64,000 nt of DNA from Branchiostoma floridae (lineage: Eukaryota; Chordata; Leptocardii; Amphioxiformes; Branchiostomatidae): the NCBI RefSeq assembly GCF_000003815.2, contig NC_049979.1, positions 22,738,374 through 22,802,373 on the forward strand. Reading direction: 5' to 3'. Shown here piece after piece: positions 54,300-64,000 of this stretch. The first letter of the stretch is position 1. The number at the start of each line of letters is the position of its first letter. The notes under the pieces were generated by a model. The model searched no databases and had not been told where the DNA came from. It was given only the letters and a program-made list of their open reading frames with translations. A program made the position numbers and the translations under genes.

Positions 54300-54624
54300 T
54301 TACTTCTTCATTGCAGTGTGTCTGTTCTAATCAGTAAGGGACTTGAACCTACTGTCTTTGTAGCTTTTAGCTACGATTCACGATGGGCAGTTTCAGCAAG
54401 GTGTTGCGGTATGGAGAAGGGTTCAAAACAGTCGTGGAGAGCTGTCTCTGAATCGCACGTTGCGGTCGGCAATGCCTCCATCCTGATCAACATCCTCTGG
54501 ACAGCAGGTGCCGTATGTTACTGACAGCAGTAACATTCATTTCCTTTGTGTCACCATGTATTTAACTTGTTGCAAAGGATGGATTATTTGGGAAATTGTA
54601 TTGGAAATCCTCTTGAGGGGTTAC

Positions 54625-54855
54625 TCATACAACACCAAGTTTGTCACTAGTTCCTTCAAGTTTTATCATCTGCAGTTTCTTCCTTGCCATCTGAGGTCGG
54701 GGCAACACGTGTCTTGAAGAAATACTATCATGTCTTAGGTGATGCAACAGGAAAGGTCTGAGAGTGCTGCACCAGACTCTACCCTCTTCACTTTCACCAG
54801 CAAACTGTACACCCATGTCTCTATAGTAAGTGGTTGGCTTTTGAGGTAATGCCAT
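54625..54855 (-). CDS. Unrecognised coding-like frame
   Basis: Reads PQKPTTYYRDMGVQFAGESE, RPFLLHHLRHDSISSRHV then ARKKLQMIKLEGTSDKLGVV. Composition is coding-like and the strand agrees with the neighbouring P2RX7-like exon. No family is recognised. Confidence 0.3.
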   Translation of the reverse strand: MALPQKPTTYYRDMGVQFAGESEEGRVWCSTLRPFLLHHLRHDSISSRHVLPRPQMARKKLQMIKLEGTSDKLGVV

Positions 54856-54999
54856 GCCCCATTTGCTCCAGACGTCTCCTAAGTAATCGGTGACGTTTTG
54901 AATATACCGTTAAATACAGATTCAACCTATATCAAGGCAATCAAATTTAATTAGAAAATGATTTGACTATTACGTAGAAAAAGTCAATTGGACACTTCC

Positions 55000-56350
55000 C
55001 TTCCTGGCGTCATTTCTTTCCCTTACCGTCACCTGTGGACATTTGGCGATAAGATGCTGACACTTTCCACATGATCAATTATCTTACTTTTTGGAAGTGT
55101 GCTTGCTCATATATGTTGTCTCAACTATCAGTTTGACCACCACTGCTGCATTTGAATGGTGCATCGTCAGCAGTACAAACTTACAACAATTACATACCTT
55201 GGAAGAATACGTGATTGACAATAAATAAACCTTTCCAGCAGGTTCATCGTTTCCCTAAAGTTATCATTTGCTACACACTTCTGGATAGACTAACAGGCCA
55301 AGGTTTCCTACGAGAGAGAGAGAGGGAGTTACGGTACATGTTTATGTCGTGTTTGATGCATTAAAAGATCGTCCAAGTCAGGTTTGAGTAGGAACTAAAA
55401 GGCGGTGATGCATGCCTAGTAGGCTGCTGTCCTTTGATGTTCAGCTAGTATTTGGAGGGGGTGCGAGTGCTTCAAAGGCGACCACACTGAGGTCCGAGAC
55501 CACGAGCTTTTATTTAGAGGATGGTCAGAGCGGCTCAAAGAATATAACATGTTGTGTCGTTGTTCAAATGTGTCCTGTCCCTGTCGGTTGTAACCTTCAC
55601 GAGAATTGGCAAGCATGCTCAACCGGATCCTCTCTTCATATCTGTTTTACAAAAGGATTTTATATAGTGTGCTAATCCTGAAGTTCTGATCAAAGCTCCT
55701 ATGTTGATTGCGTAACCTTCAGTCGTCTTCAGAGCGCTGTCATAATTCCGTCTTGTCGTTCTCCATTCTTGCGTTGTGTTAGACTTCCCAAAAATGTTAA
55801 AATCAATGACGCTTGGAATGAATGATATGGATTCTTAATACTAAATGGAACACAGTTCAACGTAAATTAAAAAGAAACAGCCAATCATAAAGTTTTCGCT
55901 ATCGTTATCACTCAAAAGAGTCACTTGTACACTTCTTTCTCTGCTACTTTTTTCTTCCCTTCTTAACAATATTATGTAAGGAAACATGCCCATCCCTTGC
56001 CCAACGTCCTTCTGATAGGGATCCGGTTTGTCCGCTATGACATGATAAGCTGTGAACGTTTTCAACAATGTTTAGACATATAATTTCCAACTCTTCTTGT
56101 AAGCTATTGTGGCTCGCCAGGCCACCATATTGATCTGAAACGCTTATCCATCGTTCATAAGAATGGGCAAATTACCTTACCAATACCAAATAGGAAATAT
56201 AAAAAGAAAATGAAGGCGTCAAATACGAGTTGTCCACAATCAGTGATGTTCTGTCAGTTCAACATGCCCAACATCAAAGTCTTAACAACTTTCATTTTAT
56301 GAAAAACATTGGACATGCCAGACATCAAAAGTCAGTCTTCATGTCACCTC
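55000..56350. other. Intergenic or intronic, nothing recognised
   Basis: No exon or TE motif was recognised. A short (GA)n run lies at about 55,313-55,325. Confidence 0.4.
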
Positions 56351-56464
56351 TGTTCTGGAGCCTCCTGTGCTGTAATATCTAGTTCAGGTGTGATATTCCT
56401 CCTCCTTTCCTTTCAGAAACCTTCTTCTTTCGATTAAGGCAGCCGCCTTCAATCAATTATTGAT

Positions 56465-56845
56465 TATGCTGACCTAAAATACCTGGTCTTAAAAGGGGAC
56501 CATGAATGCTCCCCATTAGTGATCTGGAGAAGAATTTTTGTTAGAGGCATTATCTACGCATATCTGTTGTCTGGGCAATGTTCCATTGTTGTTTTATAAT
56601 TTTGTTTCTACAAACAAATGTGTAATTGGGGCAACAGCATATGTTCTACTTTGATCCCAACCATGGTCTGCAACCTGCTTATCCTTATTCTCAAGTCACT
56701 ATCAGTTTCTGATAAGAGAGAGATCTAGGTGATAGTTGGTTTTTGTATGTGGACATTACACTACCTTCAGCCTCTGCATATCTTTGAAGACCTTAATTCA
56801 TGTATATCTGCATCCTGGGACTGATTTCAAACGTGCAATATCCTA
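56465..56845 (-). pseudogene. Rap1-type Myb exon pair, degenerate
   Basis: Type A (about 56,765-56,845): DIARLKSVPGCRYT, an in-frame stop, IKVFKDMQRLK and a gtag donor-like site. It is closest to the exon at 24,546-24,669 and shares its cttattctcaagtcactatc intron flank. Type B (about 56,465-56,523) follows ctccag and reads ITNGEHSWSPFKTRYFR. The A-then-B order and the acceptor-proximal flank are conserved, but the A exon has a stop. Confidence 0.55.
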
Positions 56846-57324
56846 CTTCGGTTGGATGACTGCATGTTCTATAGCATGAACTCGTTCAACATAATTTCAT
56901 TTACTGTGATACTTCGGAAATGATTTGTGAATAACCTTGTCAAGCTTGAGAAACTTTACCATTAGTCCTACACACGACACAGCTCACTTCTCTGTGCTTC
57001 TGCTGGGTCAGTGTCTACAAGAAATGTGAACAAAGATTCCAATAAGTGTTAAGATTTCTTAAGAAAAGCTATTTAAAACAGGATACTCATCAATTGAAAA
57101 ACTTAATTGTAAGCTCTAAAAGTTGTACTTGGCCTTTTTTTGCAAATAGATTGATGTTATCTAACTGCAGAACATATTCTTGATATGTGTAAATTGTATT
57201 TTTGTTAGAAGCATTATCTACGCATATCTATGTTGTCTGGGCAATGTTCCATTGTTGTTCTGAATCCTCTGCTGTCACATGCTGTCACCTCTGTTCCGAA
57301 GTCTCCTATGCTGTAATCTCCCAT

Positions 57325-57409
57325 TCAGGTGATATTGCTCCTCCTTTCCCGTCAGACACCTAAAATACCTGGTCTTCATCAAAGACCATGAATGCTTCCC
57401 ATAAGTGAT
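57325..57409 (-). CDS. Rap1-type Myb type B exon
   Basis: After a ctccag acceptor the minus strand reads ITYGKHSWSLMKTRYFRCLT then GKEEQYHLNG. H-S-W-S-x-M-K-x-R-Y-x-x-x-L is nearly identical to the TERF2IP recognition helix pattern H-S-W-x-S-L-K-x-R-Y-x-x-x-L. The 3-prime end is uncertain. Confidence 0.6.
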
Positions 57410-57858
57410 CTGGAGTAGACATTTTTGTTACATCCATTACTACGTATGTCTATGATGTTTGGGCAATGTTTCATTGTTGTTTTATAACTTTGTTTCTACA
57501 AAAAAAAAAGTGTCATTGGGGTAACAGCATATGTTCTTTGATCCAAACCATGGTCTCCATAGTATATATAGAGCTCGAACTTTTTGCTGATGTAGGAGTG
57601 GAATTGTTTGCAACTTCAGTTTTTTTTTTTTAATTTTTTTGACACGATATTATTAAACTGATGGGTTTTCTTATGCTATGTCTAATTGAAAGTTGGCATT
57701 TTCTGTAACCCCGTGAAGCTAAAGTAGAAACTGAGGTACAACTACCCTAGGTAGACATTTATCCCTTCACCGTGATGATGATATTAAAATATTTTTACCA
57801 GAATCTTTAACATAGACATGTTTTGACTCCTGCTGTTCTTAATGTTAAAGGCTGTCAC

Positions 57859-57935
57859 CTCTGTTCTGGTATGTCCTTGAGACACCTTAAATACCTGGTC
57901 TTCATCGAGGACCATGAAAGCTTCCCATAAGTGAT
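57859..57935 (-). CDS. Rap1-type Myb type B exon
   Basis: A 77-nt stretch between ctccag and gtgaca reads ITYGKLSWSSMKTRYLRCL then KDIPEQR. The S-W-S-S-M-K-T-R-Y-L-R core fits the third helix of Rap1-type Myb. Starts in phase 0 and ends after two bases of a codon, like the exon at 38,322-38,401. The homologous exons at 56.5 and 57.4 kb lie on the same strand. Confidence 0.65.
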
Positions 57936-58272
57936 CTGGAGTAGACATATTTTTTGTTACAAGCATTATCTACACATATTTATGTTGTTTGGGCAATGTT
58001 TCATTGCTTTATGATTTTGTTTCTACAAACGAATGTGTAATTGAAATGTTTCCTGGCCCAGAGGCGGTACAAGATGAAGGTGTGCGTATACTTCTATACC
58101 TTTGCTAGACATTATAATGGTATACCTGTGTCACATTGTACATTCCTGAGGCCTCTTGACCTGGGTGTACTCCCTACTTCATGATATGTGACACCTGCTG
58201 TACATTTGTCACATGTGGACAACACTATACATCATTACATGTACCTAATATTTCTCGAAATTCTTACTCCAG

Positions 58273-58323
58273 AAAATCCAGCATACTGCTGAATCTCTCA
58301 GGAAACATTTCAATGTTTTACCT
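58273..58323 (+). pseudogene. Myb type B exon in opposite orientation
   Basis: On the plus strand, after ctccag, the sequence reads KIQHTAESLRKHFNVLP. Upstream (58,140-58,210) is an inverted copy of the intron flank found at 38,405-38,480 and 33,236-33,290 (acctgctgtacatttgt, gaggcctcttgacctgggtg). The cassette is therefore inverted relative to its neighbours. No donor is evident. Confidence 0.5.
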
Positions 58324-59114
58324 TGATTTCAAAATAGATATGATCTTGATAATACGTTTCCATATATAGCATGAAACCACGGCTGTTTCCAGCTAACGGT
58401 AGATATCGTTTTCTGTCAAACAGGTGTTTGGGAACCTGCATGTTGTTAATTTTCAATGATGAGTCCGTGATTTTTTTTACCTATTTCATCAATTTCGTGT
58501 CTTGGAATGCATATTTTTTGACAGACTGGTCAGAAATTTATCCATCAACACATAAAAACAAAATTTCTATCCTGGGATGGAACATGGCCCCAGACGACAG
58601 CCCTGCAATGCAGTGCATAGAAGCTGAATAGAATTACAACTATCCATTTGCAAATGGCATCAGTTGCTGTTGTCTATCTTTAGATATATATGTCTAATAT
58701 GCAGCATTACAGCGTGCACGTTGGTCTTTGTTCTGCTTCAGGGTTTGCTACCGCCCGTTGCTGCCTGAGCGTGAATTTCCTGAACAAAACAAAACAATTT
58801 TCCAATATGATTTAAGAATACAAATCCCCTGATTAATCAAGGACAAGAATTCATTTATTCATGGCTCACAGGAGAAACGAGAATTAAATATTGTAACTTA
58901 TGAAATACTTGATAATTTGCATTAGTGGACTAGAATCATCACCTTTCTAATGATTCCTATTTCTTACCACCGTCTGAACCATCTACCAAGTAACCATTCC
59001 AATGCTCTATACTGTCATCTTTGTAATGAGCACACATACGGGAAATCACACCGTTGAAGAACCTTGTAAAGATACATAGCGAACGCACGTGAATGTTGAA
59101 ATTTACATGCAACT

Positions 59115-59200
59115 TGAACAGATGTCCCTTCCCCTTCAGTTTTTTGAGGTAGTGGTGTCAATGAAGCTGCTAAATGCTCTGTGATCTTTAGTAGACATAT
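59115..59200 (-). pseudogene. Myb type B exon, frameshifted
   Basis: The minus strand reads ITEHLAASLT and, after a frameshift, YLKKLKGKGHLFK. The two pieces together follow the type B order (T-x-H..S-L..Y-L-K-x-L-K-G). The single-base frame change makes it inactive as assembled. Confidence 0.4.
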
Positions 59201-59519
59201 GTATATGATTGTCACATTATCAAGGACTGGGCTGTATTTATTTAGTTACGTCAAATAAAAATAACTGCACATCGAAATGACATTGAATTGCAACCCACAG
59301 CTGTCATCTATGTTCAGGCGCCGTATCTTCAAAGTTTCTGTTCTTCCAGCCACCTCTTTTTGAACGGATCTACAGCCACCTACATATTTATAGATTGTCG
59401 AAGCCCTTCAATTCTAGACTGCACACGCGGGAACAGAGTACATAGTTTGCCATATGCCACTAGTTTTGTCTTTTTATTTTGGGCCTCTTGACCGCTTTCC
59501 ATTTAGCTGGGACTTCAGG

Positions 59520-59780
59520 AGGTCTAGGTCAAAGCCAATTTTAGCTTTCTGTTCCTCAGGTTACCCAGGTCTTCAAATAATTCCTCGTCAGTCATAAACC
59601 ATTGACATGAAATCACCTTCACCAACTTCCGCATACCCCGCACAAGTCCATGAAGTGCTTCTTTTTCTCGGCCTAAGCCTTGTACTGCCTTTGCGAATTG
59701 TCTTTCTGCATGTTGAGGGCGACTATTGTCCTTTCCTGCCTTAAAACATCGTTCCTTTGTCTCTTCTCTTGTACTTTGAT
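59520..59780 (-). CDS. Coiled-coil-like exon, frameshifted
   Basis: The upper part reads QIKVQEKRQRNDVLRQERTI then VALNMQKDNSQRQYKA; the lower part, in another frame, reads FAKAVQGLGREKEALHGLV, MRKLVKVISCQWFMTDEEL then FEDLGNLRNRKLK. Charged heptad-like composition suggests a coiled coil. It lies 5-prime of the Myb exons on the same strand. The frame change near 59,690 means a lost base or an unrecognised intron. Confidence 0.35.
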
Positions 59781-60175
59781 TTGAAAATTAGTAAAAAAAA
59801 AATGTATTAACAATGAAGTAATAAAATACAAATCAGAATTGCTTTATTTGGACTGTCATGGTGCAATATTATCGTACTAAGGAGACCGGAATGATTCAGC
59901 AAACCTTTAATTTCCCCCTTTCTCTCCTCAATAAACTCAATGTCCCGCAGGCGGTTCTGCTTAGTCCCAGACATGCCGCGTGTGTCTTAGCACGTGTTCT
60001 CTCAACGATGACCGCAAAACGTTATCATGATTTGCTGTTTGTAAGTCTGCATGTCGAGTAAGCTAAGCTAAGCTTCAGAACATGATCTTGATGATTTATC
60101 CCATGAAAGGTTGTTGACCTTCATCTGGACCTGCTTCTACTCTTTTATGATAGATTTCATTATTGATTTGATTTT

Positions 60176-60205
60176 TACACTCACTCACTCACTCACTCAC
60201 TCATC
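60176..60205. repeat. (ACTC)n microsatellite
   Basis: Six to seven perfect cactcactc units. No gene context is recognised. Confidence 0.9.
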
Positions 60206-63150
60206 CTCATTAGCTCATGGTAACACATTTAAAAATTAATATAACATAGAGCAAAATGAAAATGTCCTTGGTGGAAAAAGGCCATGGGACTTGTGTCCTC
60301 ATTGAAGATTTTAATTTCAATTTACTAAATCAGAATAGCAATAACATAAATGTTACATCGGCATGGTTTCATTCTCAAGGTAGCACTGTAAGGTCCAGTG
60401 GTAGGCCTTCATTGCTTCGCAAATCACCTGTGGACAGAGGTACTTACACTGGAAATCTGCGGTAGTTTCATTTTCATGATGTTGTCAGGATGCTTACTCA
60501 TTGATTGCCACGATGGTATCAGCGGCTTAGGCTGTGCCATGTTGCCCTTTATGATTTAAGAATGCCGTTCTAAAGTTTCGCATGGTCAGTGACCATAGGA
60601 GCTACGGCAAACACCACCTTGTCTATTGCATCATTCTCGCCATTCATCATCATTGTTCATCAGGATTAACCAGTGGGGTATAAATAACGTTATTTAAGCA
60701 AGAAGAAAATCCTAGCCACCATCGCACTGGGACACTAACCTTGTCAATCAATCAAAATGGTCACTTGAAATACACTATGCCTCGCAGTCTACCATGGTAG
60801 ACTGAATTGTTCTTGTGTTTACAAGAATAATATGATTGCATACCTGCTACCATTCTAAAAAAAAACTACCTCTTCTGCATTGAATAGTTATTGTTTCCTT
60901 CTAGCATGGTGGTGGAATAATAACAAACAGGTTAGCAAGAGCCCGGCGTGAATAGTCCAGTAAGTGAATAGTACATGTTGCTGTAGTATATACATGTACT
61001 GGTCACTTGTTTGCTTGTAGCACAGGATTATGAGTCTGATTCTTTAATCTATCTGCGTATATTCTTTCTTTTCTATCCTATAGGCTCAGACTAGTCAGAG
61101 CCGTTTGGCATGGTGGGTTTGGTGATGCTACTATTACACAAGTCACGTATCTTTTTGATAATTCTAACGAGACAAATCTAATTAGTATTTGTTTAATATC
61201 TGTCCTTTCATCTTTGTCCCAACTGACTGGCAGCAGATGGGCAGTCGGTGACAGTAACTGTTATTCATATAAATATGTTCTAGACTGTGCGGAGAGGAAT
61301 GCCTTACTACCTTTGGAATCGTGTAAGTAAGTAAACACTACCAGAGTACACCGGTCTTTGTACTTTTTTGCTTGTCCGTTTCTAGGGTCAGTCCTGTCTA
61401 CAATGGACAACCCTCTAGAGTACCATTGATGATATATTTCTAGGTGCATAAGCTCCCTGAAAGAATTTCATAGGAGCACAGTTATCCCATCAATGCTTAC
61501 TTGTAGGGGTACAAAACCTTTTTATCTTGTTAGACCTGAAAAAAATCAATGGACCGGATGCTGCACTTATTCGAAATTAAACAGATTATTCTGGCAGGCG
61601 TTCGAGTGTTTAGGGGATCATAGATCCAAGAAAAGAACAAGAACAAAGTAGAGGTTGAGTTGATAGTCATTTGTATCAGTATTCTTAGTCAAAACGTGGT
61701 CTAAATTTTCGTCTTACTTTAAAGCTGATAATGTTTTTGTTTTAACATAATGTTTCTAAAGATTAATGGTGCATTTTAATCTGCTTCTGTCACTAGGAAC
61801 AGCCGCAGTGTTACCTGTAATCTATAAAACATCGCCAGTTGCCTCCCCTAAACACTCATATTGATGCCGTGCTCTATTATTTGAATCACTTCTTTGACAT
61901 CCTCTGCAGTATGATTTAATTTCTTCCAAACGCTGACTTTTACTCATGCTCCAAGAAGGAGCGTCTTTACAGATGAATATGCACATGGACTGTTGTAGGC
62001 AAGCTCCCAGGGCAGTGGTTAAGTCTAGGCTTGCAGCCATCAAGCCGTCGACGTTGAACTTGATCTCCTTTCTTACTTTGCGTCTCAATTTAAAGGAGAC
62101 TATCAGTCACGTTGTTTCTAAGAAGACGACTGAAAAAGCTGTCCAAGATTCTTTGCAGATCAGAGGTCGAATCACTTCTTTGACGTCCTCTGCGATATTA
62201 ATTACTTTCTCCTAAATCTCTATAGATTATCCAACCAAATGTCATGATATACAGGGCATGAAAACCATTTTTATTCACAAAACTAACATAAATGTATACC
62301 TGTTTGGGGCTACTTGGAATGAAGACTTTGTTGACGTTGAACTCTTTGTGTCTCGGCCCTCTCAGGGTCTGAAAACGATGCTGATAGTCTACTTTAAATT
62401 GAGTTTGAATGTCTTTATTTCCAATTTCCTGAAAAGCCTGCTTTGAATCTTACCTGGTTATGAACTCCCAAATGCCCTGTCAGCCCCAGTGTTCATATGG
62501 TCTAATGTTACTCGCTTTATTTCCGTTGAATAGGATACATAATTGCTCCAAAACAGGTACTATCACGGTTCAACCACTGAGGCTAGGTTTGAGAAGCATT
62601 GTCTATAGAAGTCATAATCACCTGATTTTAATATGAAATATTTCCTTTTTTCATACATATAGACTTCTGTTATCAAACCTGCTGTCAGATATGTTCTGTG
62701 TGAACAGCTTCGATAGAGGTTCTCGTAAGATATGCAGAGGTAAACGGAATGGCACAGAATGTCCTACCTATTACTCATTGGCTCACGAACATCCTTCAGG
62801 CCGAGGTTCTTTCTTGTGATAAGAGTGGTCCTCGACACTCCTCTCATCATACTAGATTGGGTGGAACTCCTAATGACGTTCCCCACCCTCCTGCCACCGC
62901 GGTCGTAATACAGATCGGATGGAACTCTTCATGAAGTTCCCGACCCCCCTACCACCGCTGTCAAAGTCGTTTTTATAGACAGGATTATTCAACCAGGTCG
63001 TGGCAAAAAACACACTCTCTAACTGTTGGCACCATGATGCAGTTCCCACATCGGCATCAAATGCGCAGTGTTGCTGTGGTACAAAAATCCCTCTATTTTA
63101 TCTCCTCGGCATTGCTCCACTACAACACATTTAAGAACTCTTTACATTGT
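60206..63150. other. Mostly unrecognised sequence
   Basis: No recognised exon family. Two short phrases, cacttcttNgac-tcctctgc, at about 61,885 and 62,173 show a local duplication. The frame at 62,749-62,934 (plus) contains NVLPITHWLTNILQAEV but is not assigned. Confidence 0.35.
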
Positions 63151-63164
63151 GTATTTACAAATCA

Positions 63165-63330
63165 GGGACGGTCTTCATTATTTTGTAACCTGACCACGGA
63201 CGGGTCATGAGAGGAATCTCGGTGTAGATCTTAGCTGGCCTCTGGGTGGACGGCAGGTTGACTTGCTGTATCAAGATACGGTTGGCACTGCCTCTCGTAC
63301 ACGTACTTGCTCATGTTGATCATAGCAACA
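63165..63330 (-). CDS. Possible exon, unrecognised
   Basis: The minus strand reads GSANRILIQQVNLPSTQRP then AKIYTEIPLMTRPWSGYKIM and stops at TAA near 63,157. About 50 codons without interruption and plausible amino-acid composition. No family is recognised. Confidence 0.25.
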
Positions 63331-63689
63331 ATGTGTTGAGATTATGACTACCACTACGACCATCCTGCACAGTACAGTTCAATTAGAGGCTGTCTTTGCC
63401 TCCCTTTCTAATGAAAATATGATGAACCTCCGTAATTGCAAGTCACAATAATAGTTTTGACAATAGATATTGTACATTGAATCGCTCCATATCTTTAAAA
63501 TGGCCATCCCCAATCTTCTGGTCAGGGTTCTTGTTTTCTGCAAGATATGAGGATATCCCTCTGGGATATGTAAATGCAATAAACAAATAAAAAACACAGT
63601 TTGCGGCCTTTTGGCTTCCTGATGATGACGATGATGCTATATGCTGCCCTGTCTGAAGATATCTTCTTTTCCATCGTTAATCTTAATTA

Positions 63690-63871
63690 TATGGGCTATT
63701 AGTGCTGTGCTACATAAACAGAACTTAAAAAGAATTGAAGAAATAGATATTATGCCTAATGTTCCCATTAGACTTTGTGGTTGCAATGGCCACACATATG
63801 TCAGACATTTTTTTGTCAAGTGTCCCAAAATTAAAACTGAAAAGGCTGACTCACCTTCTGATTGTTTGTAA
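63690..63871 (+). mobile_element. Possible LINE ORF2 C-terminal zinc-binding tail
   Basis: The plus strand reads NVPIRLCGCNGHTYVRHFFV then KCPKIK and stops soon after. C-x-C-x-G-x-x-[TS]-x-x-H-x6-C-P is reminiscent of the C-terminal zinc-binding region (C-x-C-G-x4-T-x-x-H-x4-C) of some LINE ORF2 proteins. The rest of the element is not in the window. Confidence 0.35.
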
Positions 63872-64000
63872 CATGGAAATGTGTTAACACAACGACCAAT
63901 CAATGCATTCCTGTAGAGGTGACAATATGCATTCTGATGTTTTGATCCACGTGCATGCTTTCTCTTGCTCCAAATCAAATATAAGCAGCTGTGGTAAGTT

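Noticed and set aside
1-64000. Telomeric or subtelomeric TTAGGG arrays that would support a telomeric location
   Set aside because: No tandem TTAGGG or CCCTAA array was seen, so the telomere link rests only on domain families.

Overview
This is a gene-poor, repeat-rich metazoan nuclear DNA window. No bacterial operon structure, Shine-Dalgarno-led ORF series or CRISPR array is visible. Coding signal occurs as short islands bounded by GT/AG-like splice sites, separated by decayed non-LTR and LTR retrotransposons, DNA-transposon remnants, MITEs, a satellite and microsatellites. LINE ORF1 with three CCHC knuckles, many CR1/jockey-like reverse transcriptase pieces, a RecQ-like helicase, a P2RX7 C-terminal-like exon and repeated Rap1-type Myb exons together suggest a marine invertebrate deuterostome, most likely a lancelet (Branchiostoma). 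That is an inference from content; no species-diagnostic sequence was identified. Three runs of N (8194-8847, 28874-28973, 40943-41042) are assembly gaps. Two of them are flanked by near-identical repeats that look like assembly artefacts.

Large-scale layout. Positions 1 to about 10,115 are repeated in inverted orientation at about 43,390 to 52,455, around a 33-kb spacer. The arms share aspartic protease, gag-like, Ty3/gypsy RT and jockey/CR1-like RT remnants and one Myb-type exon. They are diverged and carry private insertions: left 2,275-5,305; right 45,485-46,140, 47,770-49,715 and 50,400-51,295.

Spacer. 12.0-14.0 kb holds a tandem duplication and a 162-163-bp satellite. 15.6-21.0 kb holds a LINE ORF1 and several antisense LINE ORF2 pieces. 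22.5-39.3 kb, on the minus strand, carries the most interesting content. It is a series of short exons that read as the N-terminal half (type A) and C-terminal half (type B) of a Myb domain resembling the Rap1/TERF2IP telomere-protein Myb, with acidic PGPSR linker exons. In the middle (28.2-29.6 kb) is a RecQ-type helicase pseudogene, directly downstream of a type B Myb exon. A MULE transposase remnant (34.0 kb), a Harbinger-like MITE (31.6 kb) and a foldback MITE with 10-bp target duplications (40.4 kb) are also present.

Right flank. 52.5-59.8 kb again carries type A/B Myb exons on the minus strand (56.5-59.2 kb), a coiled-coil-like exon, a zinc-finger-like exon and a P2RX7 C-terminal-like exon. 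From 60 kb to the end little is recognisable except a possible LINE zinc-binding tail.

How the parts may relate (inference): a lineage-specific multi-exon family of Rap1-type Myb proteins, possibly fused to or adjacent to a RecQ helicase, has been copied many times as two-exon cassettes with their introns. Most copies now carry stops, frameshifts or missing splice sites. One copy (38.3-39.1 kb) still has both halves with phase-compatible splice sites.
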